Assembly (NCBI GenBank): GCA_021397835.1
Contig: JAJFZO010000229.1
Span: forward strand, 2,976,001 to 3,040,000
Length of the DNA stretch: 64,000 nt
Source of the DNA: Moringa oleifera
Lineage: Eukaryota > Streptophyta > Magnoliopsida > Brassicales > Moringaceae
Reading direction: 5' to 3'
The notes beneath the pieces are model-generated. The model was not told the DNA's origin and searched no databases. It saw only the letters and a program-made list of their open reading frames with translations. The stretch's first letter is position 1. Each line of letters opens with the position of its first letter. Shown in pieces: positions 37,568 through 51,600 of this stretch. Position numbers and translations under genes: made by a program.

Positions 37568-40500
37568 ATGGCTTTGGCTTTGCCACCACCCAAATTCAGG
37601 CTTCATTGCTCGTCCATGCCCGTATCTTCACCACGCACTTCCTTCAAATGCCGCCCTGCTGTCATTCTCCCAGTTAATATCTCAGTCCCCTTCTCACACT
37701 CGCACGCATACATGAATGTATCTGTAACACGTATTGCATTTTATGCATGTGTGTATATATGTTTCTGTATGTCTATCTGTATGGATTGTATTCTGGAAAA
37801 CTTGTTTGGGTTGTGAAAAAGTATAGTGAATTGTATTATTGAGTGAGTGTTTTGTATTTTGTTGTGTTCCAGGGGTTGGGAAACAATTCAGGTGACTATA
37901 AGAAGTTGGAGGTAACTCTGGCAGAGTATGGTGTGCCATCAGTCGTTGCCAAGGTGTCGAGGTTTGATTGGCTGAGGAATGCTGCCGGTTTGGTTGACCC
38001 CAACTACTGGCGGGGTACTCTCAGGCCTCGCCCAGTCCTTGATTGGTATGTCAGTCATGGTTCCTCAACACATGCATACAATTCGTGTTGTGTGTTTGTC
38101 ATTTGCCTTGATTGGTTTTGTCATTTGAAATGATGAACCAATGTGTGCCAGCAGGTATCTAAAGAGGGTTGATGAGGCTGTCAGTGAAGCTAAGGAATTT
38201 GGTCAAGGTAATGGACTTCTGTTTATTGGAATTACTGTAACTTTAAACTGCTGTTCTAGAGATTGAGACCTCAATTATATTTGAGAATCTTCTTGTGTAA
38301 CAAAGTATTGGCTGCTAGACACTATTGCATTTATTGGTAAGTCATTCATGGCCAAGAGTCAATTACCATTCTATAACACTATTTTTAATGTTACTTTATA
38401 TAATCAAAGTCATGAAGAATTCCTGAGTTACTAATGACTGAATGGCATGTTTTTGAAGTATTCAATGTGTTTTCACCTAGCATTTTGGGCACAGAGTGAG
38501 CTTTTTTGGCATTGAACGAAATGCTTTTAACTAGAGAATGGAAACTGAAGTGTGGAAAGAAAATATATAGTGAACCATAACATCAAAAGAAAGGCTTTTT
38601 CAAAGCTAATTCAGTTTTCGTTGACCACTGACATTATATAAGTGGCAAGCTGGGAAAATTATGGCTAATAAGTGAGTAAAATACTAAAAGAAAGGCTTTG
38701 TTCAAGCTAAATTATGTTTTAGTTGACTATTGACATTTTGCAAGTAGCATAAGGAGAAAATTATGGGTTTTAAAGTACAAGGTTCAAAAATCAGTATGTT
38801 TACTGTCCACTTTATGATCGCATTCAGCCTGGCCAAGAAATAAATAGCATTTTGGTCTTTTACATTCATGAATGGCACAAACTGGAGTCCTTCGTGGCCA
38901 TTTTGTTAATATGCAGCAGGCAATAAAATTCTGAGCTTGCATAGACATGAGAGATCAAACCAGCAATTCCAATAAGATAAGATGGGGATTGTTTCCAATG
39001 GTTTCTGAGGCAGATTGTAAGATATAACTAGGATGGAGTATGAAGCAAGTTGACACGATTCAGTTGTGCTCTATTGCTTATATAAAAGTGTGCTTCGATA
39101 GGGTTTCAAATTTACATGCTGTTCAATAATTGCTACTTGCGAGAAAATTATCAGAAATTCGTTTGTTCAGTAATGGGTATTGGACTACTAGATTATTGTG
39201 CAGCATGCTTGGAAATCATTAATAAATGTTCTTTTTGAAAAGCAGGTATGACCTACTACATGAACGATGTTATTAGGTCTGTGAATGGCTGCAGAAGGTG
39301 AATTGGATGTAGAAGAAGTGTGCTGCTGAAAATGCAACTAGTGAAATAAGAAGCATAACTTCTGCAGCAGTGATTTATAGGAGACTATTTAAAACAAATA
39401 GCAGAATTATCCCGAAGATCTTTTCAGCTTGGCAAATTGTGGTAAGCTTAGTGTGTGATGAAATGGTTGTAATACTTGGAAAATGAAGCTAGAGGATAGT
39501 CATTTCTGAGAATTATTTAACAACCGGAGTATTAATGAACAACCCTACAAGTAATGAAAAAAGCTTAGGGAACGCTAAGGACTAATGGATCTAAACCTGC
39601 TATTATATGAGGAACTACAGTTATTTAGGGACGAAAATGATTGTGATGTAATTACATTTTCTTGCTGCAAAAGAGCCTAGAACTGTTTGCCGATGAAATT
39701 GCTGTTTTTAAGTTTAAGGCTGAACTAAGTCTAAAAAAGTGATCAACAAGGTAAGCACCTTTGAGAAGCAAAAAGACTTACCTTGCAGAAGGAAAAGGAC
39801 CGTAGAGCAGATTGTTACTCTTTGGTGATAGGCTTGACTAATGTGGTTTCTATGCATTGAAGGGATACTAATCAGCCTGCTGATTCAATGCTAATTTGTG
39901 TAGGGAAGAGAAAATTGAAATGTTGATACTTCTAGAGGCACCAGCAACTAAAAAGTAATAATACATAGTGATATAAAGGATTTATACATCATGGATAACA
40001 TTTTTAGTAGGATTCTATTTATTTTCCCTGAAGATAAAAGGGAAGATAGTTACTCTATTTTGCAGTTAACTGCCTGCAAAATAGAGTTATGTTTCCTAGA
40101 TAAATTTTGGAAGAACTAAGCTATAACCTCTTTCTTGTTCCTTAATGAGTAACCCATGAGGACACAACATATATACATTTTGAGGACGCCGGTGCATGCT
40201 TTTCCCAAAATGCAGCATTTTAAGCCAGCATTTTCTTAAACAGATACGTTTACTAGGCATGCCATGTTGTTTAATGAAAGAATTCCTCTTCTCAGTGCAA
40301 TTCCGTTGGATTTGATCATGTTGTGATCTTTAAAAGTTGTTCTAGATTGAAGCTGCACCCCAGATGCTTCCTCATAACTGGTCCTTTTCTTCCACTTGTC
40401 TGTCATCCTCTCCTGTTGTCAATCGGATTCTCCATCATAGGCATCATTATCTCAGATAATGGAAACTGGGAAAGGAAGAAGTTAAACCCCATCCCCAACC

Positions 40501-40614
40501 CATTCCCCATTTAAAAGCACCTTCCTGACTCAGTGTATCGTTTAAGTAGCTAAACAGGGTTTTTCTGTCCCTGACCTCATATACTGGATTTAATAGGTAA
40601 ACAGGGTTCCTCAT

Positions 40615-40656
<42 letters not shown>

Positions 40657-42268
40657 TAAAGTAAAGATAATTTATCTACCTTCTGAGTAAGCCTTAAGAA
40701 ATCTTGCACTAGGTTTGACTCTGCCTAAAATCACTTAAAACATCTTTTTGTAGGTGGGACTCTGTCCTTGATTGGACACTCAGCAGGAGGATGGCTTGCA
40801 CGTCTTTACATGAAAGAATTTGGGTCATCAAACATCTCCTTGTTATTGACTCTTGGTACTCCCCACCTGTATGTTATCAGTTTCATTATTTTATGTTCTT
40901 GCCCAAGAGTCCCAATTTCCCCTTTTCCCTCTCTTCTACTTAATCTTTATGACTTTTCCAGATTGCTTTCTGGTTCATAGGCTATGCTTTTGTTATTCTA
41001 ATTGCAAAAGTTTTGTTCAAATTCATTAGAAAAGATAACCACCAACTACATCTACTTTTCCTTTCTCCTTCTTCCAGGCCACCTCCGAAAGGTGTACCAG
41101 GGGTTATTGATCAAACAAGGGGTCTCCTAAATTATGTTGAAAAGCATTGCGCAAAGGCTGTTTACACATCTCAAGTGAAATATGTTTGCATTGCAGGAAG
41201 GTAAGCTCTAAAGAACAAACCTGGTTTTTGTTTTTCACAGAGAAGAGTATATCTTAGCTTTTCTGTACTTCACATTTTGTAAGATATATTTTGGTTCTTC
41301 ACTCTTGGACTTAGCAAATGCAAATATCCACCTGTATTCAATCTCTTTTATCAGTGTTGGTATTCATGGGTCGCCTGTTATTGAGTGTCATAATATAGAT
41401 CAAAGAATGACAATCCATGAAAGAATCAAAGCTGTCGCAACTGATCATAGTTACATGTTATTAGATGCAACTGTTTGTTTGAATTACTATAACTCATTTC
41501 ATGTTCTAAGCCTCCCGGGCTTCTAGCCTTTAGGTCTCATGACATCAGATTGTGGTTATGAGTACAAATTGCTTTGTAATTCACATTCATTGATTCTGCA
41601 ATGTTGCATGCATGAGACACAGTGCATTAAGTAATGGCTGTTTTCATGAAATATGACTCAGGCTAAAACTAATTGGACAATCTGTATGAGTGCATTATTT
41701 TACCTTTTATGTTTAATCGTTCTTCCTGCACGAACATACACATATTGAGACACCAGCATATCCGTGCTTTAAATTTGGTAAAAGTTAGGATCTGAATGGG
41801 CATTGTCAATTGCAGATACATCCAGGGAGCACCCTTTTTTGGCAATTCAAACATAGATGTTGATGCTGTTGTTACAAGTGAAAATAACCAATCAATTTCA
41901 GAGGTTGCTGTTGTGAGTAACAAGACCAATTCAACAGTACCCACCTTGCGTGCTCGCTTCGTTGGGCAGGGGTACAAGCAGGTATCTTCCAATTTCTTTC
42001 AGTTCCATTTTTACATTTTACAACTTCAATCATATTGATTGCTGAGAATTGACGAAGAGACATGACCTTGTACCAGGTCTGTGGGGAGGCAGATGCTTGG
42101 GGTGATGGAGTTGTGCCAGAAGCATCCGCCCATTTGGAAGGTGCACTGAACATTACCTTGGATGGAGTTTATCACTCCCCAGTTGGTTCAGATGATACTT
42201 CGAGACCTTGGTATGGTTCTCCAGCTGTTGTACAGCAGTGGATACACCACCTCACTACTCACGAATGA
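37568..42268 (+). CDS. PGAP1-like alpha/beta hydrolase, probably organelle-targeted (7 exons, 308 aa)
   Basis: Exons: 37568-37672, 37873-38045, 38155-38207, 40754-40868, 41078-41200, 41816-41981 and 42077-42268; all are GT-AG and in phase, giving 308 residues. The start MALALPPPKFRLHCSSMPVS is serine-rich and basic like a plastid presequence. The core has an alpha/beta-hydrolase fold: nucleophile elbow GHSAGG (Ser120), a likely acid Asp255 in GDGVVPE, and a likely catalytic His278 in GVYHSP. PGAP1-like enzymes cleave ester bonds of lipids or acyl groups; the substrate of this plant plastid-type clade (remembered Arabidopsis counterpart AT5G17670) is not established. Intron 3 is 2.5 kb and includes a (TA)n tract. 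Divergent from the methyltransferase, convergent with SWIB. The family is firm; the substrate is unknown. Confidence 0.93.
40621..40652. repeat. (TA)16 microsatellite
   Basis: An uninterrupted TA run lies in intron 3 of the hydrolase gene. Confidence 0.95.
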
Positions 42269-43244
42269 GATACTTACATGCAAAGCAAAAATATAATCAT
42301 TTCCATGAACTCCTACCAGTATTCTTTTTGACAGCTAGTCAAAATATGCAAAGTTTAATAGTCGAAAATCAGTTCTCTCTTAAGCAAACAATTCATCTCC
42401 CAAGAACCATCTTTTTAGTCATGAGTAAATAATCAATTCATCTGTTACCAATGCTGCACATTACAGCTGAAGAATCGCAGCAGCTCAGTTGTGGAGGCCT
42501 GGAGGGTTTGCAAGAAGAAATTATCACATCACATTGAACCGTTGAACCTCAACCTTTCTCAATATTAATGGCTTTTAAATGCAGAAGAAGCAATGCTCAT
42601 ATAATATGTAACAGAATTAAAATGAATTAAATACCTAACGAGGTCATATTTGGTCCTAAGCAATGATCATTGTTCTTATGCAAGTGGCCATTTTGAGCAA
42701 TAATAATAGTTTCAAGCCAAAAACTAAATAGTTCTAACTCAACAGCATCATAGAGGCACAGATATGCTGTACACCCTTGTCCAAAACAAATAACAGATTC
42801 CAGAGATATGTCGCCAGAGCATGTGCAGAGGCCTAATTGACTTATCTACCTTTGATCCATATGCAAAAAGCCATATGGTGCATACCCAAGAATGTCACCA
42901 TACCTGTCCTAACACCCTCAATTAAATTTGAGTACAAGTCAATAAGGCATGATCTGCACCGTAGCTCAACCATCACAACACCAGCTGATAATATCAACTT
43001 CATTAATGAGCAGATAGAATGACACCCCAAAGCCACATAACAAGTTCTACAATGTTTCTTCCTAGCCAATTTTTACATCAATCCGAGCTAACAAACTGTT
43101 GAGTGGCAAACCCACAAAGTTCTGCCCTCCAAAAGGGTACATATCAACATGGTAATGTCTAAAATGTGGAAAAAGGTCATAAGAGCTTGTTCAGTAATGA
43201 GTTGGAAAAAGCCAAACACTCAAAGTTGAGGTGTGAGTCAGAAG
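42269..43244. other. Convergent 3' regions of hydrolase and SWIB genes
   Basis: The stop codons of the two genes face each other across about 1 kb. Open frames in this stretch (for example 42837-43022) have no recognisable domain, and I take them as UTR or chance. Confidence 0.6.
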
Positions 43245-44883
43245 TCATGCAGTCTTCACAAAATGACGGGATAGATGTTTCCCTATCTCTAGGAAACTGA
43301 TCTTGTCTTTTCCATCGAATAGGGTCTTCAGCTTCTCATCACAAAATATCTCCCTTTTATCTGTAGGGTTCTGCAGGAAAAAATGTCCAGTCACTGTAAC
43401 AAGGGATATAACAGCCTCTATAAAATTTCTATGACATGTTACCTTATACAGAGGCTAAAAATAAGCACAATCTCAATCAACACTAAAATTTAAACAGACT
43501 ACAAGAACCATTCCTATCTCCTAAATGCCACAAATTAAATGAGCTATTTGCATAATTTCCATCTCCCATAACAAAATAAACAAATAAATAAATAAATACC
43601 TATTACAACAATTTAAGCACTAAAAGAGCACTCTTTACATATATCAGGAGACTACTGAGGATTTCATTACATAAGCTAGTTACACATAAAAAAAAAAAAA
43701 GGTCAGGCCACAGGACAGACCAGAAAAATTGGTGGGGGGTACAAACAACATAGTATCAACATCTACAAACAAACAGATGCAAATCTTATCAGCATCAGTT
43801 CCCTGATAAGATCTTGGTATCTCAGCCATAAGGCCCAAAATATCCCATATCCACCCAGCCATCAGCTTGAACTGTAAAGCCCTCTCAGAATAATACTTCA
43901 AGAATGCCTATAAAATTCTGGGCTCAGAGAAAAACGTAATCTACTCCAAATTATAAAAGAAAAGAAAATAGAAGACATAAAAGCTTTGAAGAAAATCTAT
44001 GTCTTCACAAATTCCAACCACTTAAAGGAAAAAGAGTCTGGGAAATGCATATCACTGAAGACTAATATAAATGAGAAAAGGAAAAAATGATAAGGAAAGG
44101 GAGGAAAAATGCTTAGTAACAATAATACTATAATTTAACTATATATCTCTTTTTTACTTAACACATGCATCTTATAGAGATGCATTTCTGTGTGTCTATA
44201 TAGCGTTGTCTATGCATGGGCGTCAAGAAACAGAGTATTCAAGCCTGGCAAAACCAAAAATGCAAATCGAGAAACTAGTTCGTTTTGTGCAAATTCACAA
44301 GTGTATCCAAGCATGGAAGAGAAAGCAAACTGCATAACAAAAATCCAGCTCGTTTTAAGCAAGTCATAGCTCAACAAACGAATAAAAACCACATTCAAAT
44401 GAAATTAAGAGCAGAGGAAAAAACAAACTAAAAAGAAAAAACTAGGGCTTTAACAAGCACATTACAAATACACTTAAAATTACACACAAACAAACACGTC
44501 GAAAGGAGGCTGGGTGTGCTTGTATGGGAAGCAAGAGAGAGCGAGGGCAAAACCTGGAGGTTGTTGGCCTTGATATAGGTCCAGATCTTCTTGACGGCGT
44601 CCGTGCGTGATGATTCCGACGCACCGAGGAACTGAGCAAGAGCAGGGGAAACAGGGGTCACCTTCAAAATGCCCGTGGGTCTAACCCATGTTCGAGGTGA
44701 TGACGATGATGCTGGCGATGATGCTGTTTTCGGGCTTGGATTTGGCTTCCCTTTAGCCTTGCTGCTAGTAGCCGCAGTGGTCTTGGGTTTTACTGTTGCA
44801 GCGGTGGACGACTTGGATGATGCTGCTGCAGGCGCCAACAATGTCCTGCAACCCCGAAAAACCCTAGCTGTCACAGAAGACAT
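43245..44883 (-). CDS. SWIB/MDM2-domain protein, organelle presequence (2 exons, 151 aa)
   Basis: Minus-strand exons 44883-44554 and 43370-43245 join at a phase-0 junction (IKANNLQ|NPTDKREIF) with a GTTTTG donor and TGCAG acceptor, giving 151 residues. Residues 1-65 are Ser/Ala/Thr/Lys-rich without acidic residues (MSSVTARVFRGCRTLLAPAA...), fitting a mitochondrial or plastid presequence. Residues 70-148 form a single SWIB domain: LAQFLGASESSRTDAVKKIW, YIKANNLQ, NPTDKREIFCDEKLKTLF and IGKHLSRHF. SWIB proteins of this short class are known from organelle nucleoids and from the nucleus, where the fold is linked to chromatin remodelling. The exon boundary in the middle of the domain is typical. 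It converges on the hydrolase and diverges from SIG2. The compartment is a prediction. Confidence 0.93.
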
Positions 44884-44959
44884 AGCTCTCTGCCTCTCTT
44901 TCCGGGTCTCTGGGTACTGCTAGAGAGTGATTATTTTTCTCGGTGAGACCGCAAGAGGA

Positions 44960-47900
44960 GGGTTTTTGTGCAGGGAATCCATGGGGACTACTTTCTCGGT
45001 GTCCTTTCCTTGCCCTGGTGGTGATATTGTCACCCAGGTAGCATACAACTGTTTATGCAACTTTACCAAGCGTGCCTCGCAGGAAGGTGGGAAATTATGT
45101 TGTGTTCAAAAAGTATTATTTTTTATAAAATCAAAACTTTTTTTGAACTTCCTTTTTCTTATGAATTTTTATTATTTAAAAAAATCATATTTACAAATAC
45201 AAGTGGCTTACATGATTTATCCTGTTCTCTTAAAAATTAATAATTAATTAAAAAACATAAATTTCAAATATACATGAATTCTCTTATCATCATTTATCTT
45301 ACATTATTTTTTAAAAATAATAAATTTATATAAAAATAGTTTATCAATAAAAATTATTTTAATTTAAGACATGAATTTAAAATAAAGTATAAAATTTTTT
45401 GAACTAATTTTTAAATATTTCAACAATAAAAATATTTTTAATTTTTCTTAATTATTTTAAATAATAAGTCAAATTTATTTAAGTATTTTTTAAAAATTTT
45501 AAAATTTATTTAAAAATAATAAATAAAATTTATGTTATATTTATCAAAAATTTAACATAGTAAAAATTTTAATATTTTATTCAATTATCATCGAAAAAGG
45601 TTTGAATACCTTTTTACAATGTTTTTAATTACCTTTTAGTAAAATAATTGTTGATTAATTACCAAATTAATTGAAAAATAATTACAAATGAAAGGCAAAG
45701 AAAAAAGACAAAGTAGAAATTGATTCTCAAGAACCAAACAAATCTAAGATTCTAATTTTAGTATTCTTTTGATCAGAAAACAATTAAAACATTAGGTTTT
45801 ATTTTTTTTTAAAAAAAGAATGAGGTGGGAGAGATGGAGAGAAAAAAATTGACTCTAAAGCAATTAATAATATTAATATATTTTTTATTTAAGATGTCAT
45901 AAATTAAATTACAAAAAATTATGATAATATGTAAATTAAGCTTTTGATCTCATACCTTAAAAATATTATATTGTCAAAAAATTTTAATTTAAACTTTATA
46001 AACACTTTTAAATCGTGAAATATTTCAAGATAAATATTGATTTTAGAACAAATCGTTTCTACATGGGACGTAAATTAAATCAAAATTATATATAAAACAT
46101 CATAAATACGTATATATCGGTGACTATCAAAAGTTAAAGAATAAAGTTGCAAAGGAAACCAATATATAATTGTAAAGAAACCTTTTATGCTCAATTTTTT
46201 TAGGAATAAAACGCCAAGTTGTTAATAACTCAAATACTAATATTATTCTAAAAGATGAAAAATTGAAATCACGCATTAGCAATTCTACATAAACCTTTAT
46301 TTAAGGGAAATATTATTCAAATAGTTAATTGCAACCCATCATCCAAATCACCATGAATTACTTGTTAATTATTTTAATTAATATTTATTAAAAATAAAAT
46401 AAAATATAAAATTTTTGAGTTATATATGTTTTTAGGTTAAATAATATTTAAAACTCTGAGTTTTATCCTTTTTTTTTTCAATTAAATCTCTAACTTTCAA
46501 AACATATTCAAAGAAATCTTGATATATTAATTTTATTTAAACTGAACTTTAATTCAAAACAATTGTAAAAATTTAATAATTTTTTATTATTAAAATATTT
46601 TAAAAAATTTAAGTAGATTTTATACCTTGTTTCAATTTTATTCATCATATTTAAAAAATTATCAATTAATCATCTATTTTTTATTAACTGTTTTAAAATT
46701 TTAATAGCACATTTTTATAAAAAATATTTTAATTAATACTAAAAAAATTTAAAACTTTTTTTATAATGATAGTTTGAATATTTTTTTACATATGTAAAAA
46801 TTTTTAAATCAAAATTTATTATAAAATATTTTTAATTTAAATATCTTTAATACTTAAAATTTTTAATAAAATTTAATTTAAATAAAATTAAATTATTAAA
46901 ATTTGTTTGAATACGTTTTAAAAAGTAAAGAATTGATTAAAAAAAACTTAAGATTTAAAATAATATTTTCTTACATTTTTATTTTATTCTTCCAATTGAA
47001 TTAATTGTACATTGATATTTTAATTTGATTTGATTTTGACTCTTAAAAATTAAAATTTTTAAATTAATAGTCTTATTTAATGAATCTTAATATCAAATCT
47101 TTCAAAATAACATATATATATATATATATATACATACATATATATACTAAAAATGTCATTATAAAAAAAATCAAAATTTTTTATATTAAAAATATATTTT
47201 AAAAAATTTGATATTATAAAAATTTTAAATTTTCATAAAAATAATTCAAGAGTAATTTTTTTAAAAAATTGAGCTATAAATTTTAAATAAATTATATAAA
47301 TAACTTAATTTATATTTATAAATTTTTAATAATAAAAACATTTTAAATTTTTGTTCTAATTTGAATCAAATTTTAATTTAAATAAAATTTAAAAATTATA
47401 TATATATATATAATTAATTCAATCAATAGATTAATTTAAATTAAATATAATTCAAAATTTTGTATATTTATCTTTCAATTATTATTGAATTTGAAGTTGC
47501 CATAAATCAATTGTTTCTCAATTACCATTCATGGTTACCTTTTGTAATAAAAAAATATAAATTATATAAATCTCTAATAGCTATTCTTATTACCAATAAT
47601 TTTTTTAAGTTAAAAAAATGGTAAATCTAACTTTGATTCATCAACTTAATTTAAATTAAAATTTATAAAAAATTTTAATAATTAAATATATTCAAATTAA
47701 AGAGTTTATAAATGAATTTTGAATTAAAGTTTTTCATAAACGTAAAAATATTCAAATTATTATCATAAATTTTTTTAAAAAAATTTCAAACAATATATAT
47801 ATATATATAAATTTATATTATCAAAAATTTAAAAAATTACAAAAAAATAAAATTTTAAATAAAAATATTCAAAATTAAAAGATGGACTTGAAATAGAGTA

Positions 47901-48300
47901 TAAAAATAATTTAAATTATTATTTTTATATATTTTTGTAATGAATTTATTTTTATTATTTGAGTAAAAAATCTAATTTGGATCAACTTGGTAGATCGAAT
48001 TTAATTTGTTATTATTTGAACCTTAAAGTTTGATTAATAACATAAAGTAAATATTAAAATTTTATATAACCTATAGTCTTAAGAAAATAAATTTTTTTAA
48101 AAAAATTCTTTTAAATTAATTTTTAAAAGAATTAATTCTCAAAATTAAATTTTGTCTATTTATTATTCCAGATTAAAAAGTTTAAAATGGTTCATAATAT
48201 AATTTATCTTTACTTTATTACTCTATTTTTTTTGTTAACTCGTGAATATATGAAAATAATAAATAAATATTTATTGAGAAAAATAAATATGTATTTATAG
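44960..48300. repeat. AT-rich spacer with the inverted-repeat family (copy set 3)
   Basis: This is the divergent spacer between SWIB and SIG2. From about 45100 it is nearly pure A/T with no coding frame. A clear reverse copy of the repeat phrase (AAAGTTTGATTAATAACATA then AATATTAAAATTTTATATAAC) is at about 48025-48065, with weaker related blocks near 46420-47100 and 47620-47760. A (TA)n tract is at 47112-47151. The SWIB promoter should lie in 44884-45110, but no clear TATA box is seen. Confidence 0.5.
47112..47151. repeat. (TA)n/(TACA)n microsatellite
   Basis: A TA run is followed by TACATACATA and further TA units in the SWIB-SIG2 spacer. Confidence 0.9.
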
Positions 48301-48439
48301 CATGAGAAAGGAAACTGCGGAGAGTGTAATTGCCCCATTGGGCTGGTTGTCCGTCTCTCATCCTCAAGCAGGCTTCCTCTCCTTATCCTTTTATTTATCT
48401 TCATTTTGCAATTGGTCACTGACGCAGTCGATCTCTCTT

Positions 48440-48442
<3 letters not shown>

Positions 48443-48478
<36 letters not shown>
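48443..48478 (+). repeat. (CT)18 tract in the SIG2 leader
   Basis: Eighteen CT units lie about 125 bases before the SIG2 start codon, with more pyrimidine-rich sequence on both sides. CT tracts of this kind are common in plant 5' UTRs and core promoters (Y-patch, GAGA-type sites on the other strand). It could influence transcription; that is inference. Confidence 0.9.
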
Positions 48479-48481
<3 letters not shown>

Positions 48482-48603
48482 CCGCACACAACCACGCTAT
48501 TCCAAGGATTAGCAACTTCCTCGCCGACACTGGCATTGTCTTAAGGGATTCTTTTGTCATTTATGATCTATGTAAATCAATTCCATTGGAATAGTGGAGG
48601 AGG

Positions 48604-51600
48604 ATGTCTTGTTTATTGCCGCAGTTCAAGTGCCATCCAGACTCCTTTGCTATCCAGCTCAGAGCTCAACATCATCACACTGCTACAAGCTCCCATCTCC
48701 GTAAGTCTCTATGTGGCGTATGTATGTATGCTTATGTCTATGTCTGCTTATATTTTTTTGTATTTTGCGCAACTGGATATGTTCTTGAATTTGAGTATTT
48801 TGAGCAGTTTACTGGCAGTTTGACTTTATGTGAATGAGAAGTGCGTGTTGCTTTTTTTCTTCAGTGTATCTTTTACTGCCATTCATTGGCAGTCTCCTGT
48901 ATTCAATTAGACCGAGAGGGTTTGTATTTTGGTGTATTCAGAATTTTATCCACTAGCTGATGCTTAATTTCAATCAGGATGGTGATAAGCCTGTAATAAC
49001 TTTCCGCATCTTAAATTGTCACTCACTCTCGAATGCCTTCATTTCACTTAGAATCCATGTGGGTGTGTTGCATTTTTATTTATTTGGTCCCTCAATTTCT
49101 GTTTGTTTTCATCTATTTTAAGAACCTTCACAGCATAGATGCCTCTATGGGAGTTAGGTTTTGAATTGGGTTGTCTTTATTTGAGTGTATTTTAAAGGTG
49201 ATTATGTGAATTAGAAAGAAACCTGTTCTGTTATGGATTTTGTATGTTACTTGAACTAATTTTGTTTAGTTCCAGACAATGCACTCTGCTCTTCATTTTG
49301 TTTTGCTGACTAGAACCAACTTTAGTTATGCCTTAATTAAGTGTGGAATTGAAGGTAGTGTTAGGGTAATTCACTGCATAAAATATATGCCTTGTTTATT
49401 GTCATGTGTATGGGCAATGTGTACTGTGGGTTGAATCAAAGTGTTTTTCAAATTATTTGGAAGATGGAAAATGTGGCAAATTTTTTTCCCTTTCAGAATG
49501 AGTTTTGCTGGGGTAGGCTTAATAGGGCAATGTTATTCTCAGTAAACATGGTCCTCCGTGAGCATTGTATTCCTGAGTCTTACTGTTTTTGGTTTCTTTT
49601 CTCTAAAAATGACTAATAGTGAAGATAGAATACCAGATGTGATTTTCACTTTCATCTGATGTTACATTTATTTATTTGTCATTGGAGCTGAAGGATATGT
49701 GGATGCTGTTTTATCTGATGCCCTTCATGTGGTTGACTATGGTGTTTATGTTCAGTTTTTTTGTTTTTTTTTTTCCTTATGCTGGTACAATAGCCCAAAA
49801 CGTTGCCAAGTCATTATCCTTTCCTAATGAAGTTCTTGGAGGGAATTGTTTGAGATTCATTGTTCTATGATGTTTATGTGGAGTCAGTGGATTGTCGGTC
49901 ATTATTTCATCACAATCTCTTTGTTGAAAATCTGCAGTGAGAAATAAAGATCCTGTTGGCTTCCGAACGCAATGTGTTTTGTCCACCACCTCACCATCCA
50001 TATCAACAGCAACAACTGCGGTGCTTGAAGTGGAGAAATTGAGGTTACCTTCATTTGAAGCTCATTCTGATTTGGTTGCTCCAAGCAGGCCATGGACATA
50101 CGTCGAAGCAATTAGTCCACCCACAGAGGTGAGATTTGTTTTTACTGAAGTATTGTGTTGCTGAAGGCTTCACATTCTAAAGGGAATAAAGAAAAGAAGT
50201 ATTTGCCGTTGACTTGGTATAAGATTTTTTACCTCATCAAATTTTGTTCCCACTTCTATGTTTTCTCACTCTTTAGGTCAACACACATAAGCTTCTGTTA
50301 TATGAAGCCATTATGCTGGGAATTAGCCTTGGAACCAGTAGAGTAGTACTTTCCTCTCCTCTCTGCTAGGAAGTAGGGGTGAACTACTGTTGTAGTTCGT
50401 CATCTGCAACCCCACCACCCTTCATTTTCTTATCCATGCATTCAGTTATTTATTCATGTCCATGCTGGTTAATTCTCATGCCATGTTTCATATTATTGTT
50501 GCTGGCTGTTGATCTTCCTTAATCAGGATCATGGGACCTTGCATGCAGTCCATTGGAAGTCCATTGATATTAGGAAGAAAAAAAGGAAAGAGAGTCACTG
50601 CAGCCATTTTGATGTTGAAGTCATTGATGTGTTGTATGAGAAGGTTAAAAGAATCATTGTCTTTGTTGTCCTTACAGGAAGACTTTAAAGCAACTTTGGC
50701 TGCAGAAATGCTCCTTACAAGTGATGAGGCTGTAATTGCTGCAGCTGCTGCTGAAGCAGTCACCCTTGCAAGGGCGGCTGTCAAGGTTGCAAAGGATGCA
50801 GCCCTAATTTATAATAGTTACAGTTCTGCAGACACAGAAAGTAAAGCTTCAAACTCATTTACTGCTGACACATTGACATCCAAGCTGTCTCAGTTTACAC
50901 AAAGAGAGCTAGCCGGTATATTAGGAGATTCCGTGGCAGCTGAAAAGGGGGCCGGTGAAGACGATACCAAAGAATCTGATGATCTAGAGCCAACAAATGA
51001 AGATCTTGAGCTTCTTCAAGAACAAATTCCTGAGGGCATAGCTGTTAGATCAAGGCGCCAAACTGAACGCAAAGCCAGAAGAGCAAGAGCGACAGATAAG
51101 GTTGCTTCCAGTTTAACTTTTCTCAAGTTTACTTCTACCAGCAAGAAAAAACGCACTTCTGTACAAGAAGTTGACTACTCCGATCCATTGCGATACTTGA
51201 GAGGAACCACTAGCACTTCCAGGCTTCTTACTGCCCGTGAAGAATTGGAGTTGTCAGAGGGAATACAGGTCTGTCAATGTACTTAAATGCTAATAATACC
51301 AATATTCTTTCAGTTAAGCTCTGTGCAGTGCTTATTTTCTTAACTAACAAGTTTTATTTTTTCTTTTCATGAGAGAGTATCACCTGCTTACTCTCTTATT
51401 CATATGGTAGTTTTAAGTCCCAGAAAATGAAACTCATTTTTCCTGAGCTTGTGATGTTTGCTACCTGAAACCTGTAGATTGTGATTATACTTGGCAGGTC
51501 TTTTGGCAAGAAGGTTGAAAATGTTTGTTTGCACAATGATCATTTAAGGATGTCTGAAGTGAATTATTGACATGTGGTTTAGCTTTATGTTCCATCCTGC

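Noticed and set aside
42837..43069. Opposed open frames downstream of the hydrolase
   Set aside because: They lie in the convergent 3' region, are short on both strands, and lack any conserved motif.
44442..44923. Plus-strand frame MPVGLTHVRGDDDD and a second minus frame over SWIB exon 1
   Set aside because: The Asp/Ala/Val-rich composition arises from reading the Ser/Ala/Lys presequence antisense; the SWIB frame explains the sequence.
48210..48560. Minus-strand frame with RERERERE
   Set aside because: It is the (CT)18 leader tract of SIG2 read antisense.
50531..51286. A 251-codon open frame starting [14 protein letters not shown] as a complete gene
   Set aside because: Only 50678-51268 is real: it is exon 3 of SIG2. 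The part before the CTTACAG acceptor is intron sequence that happens to be open.
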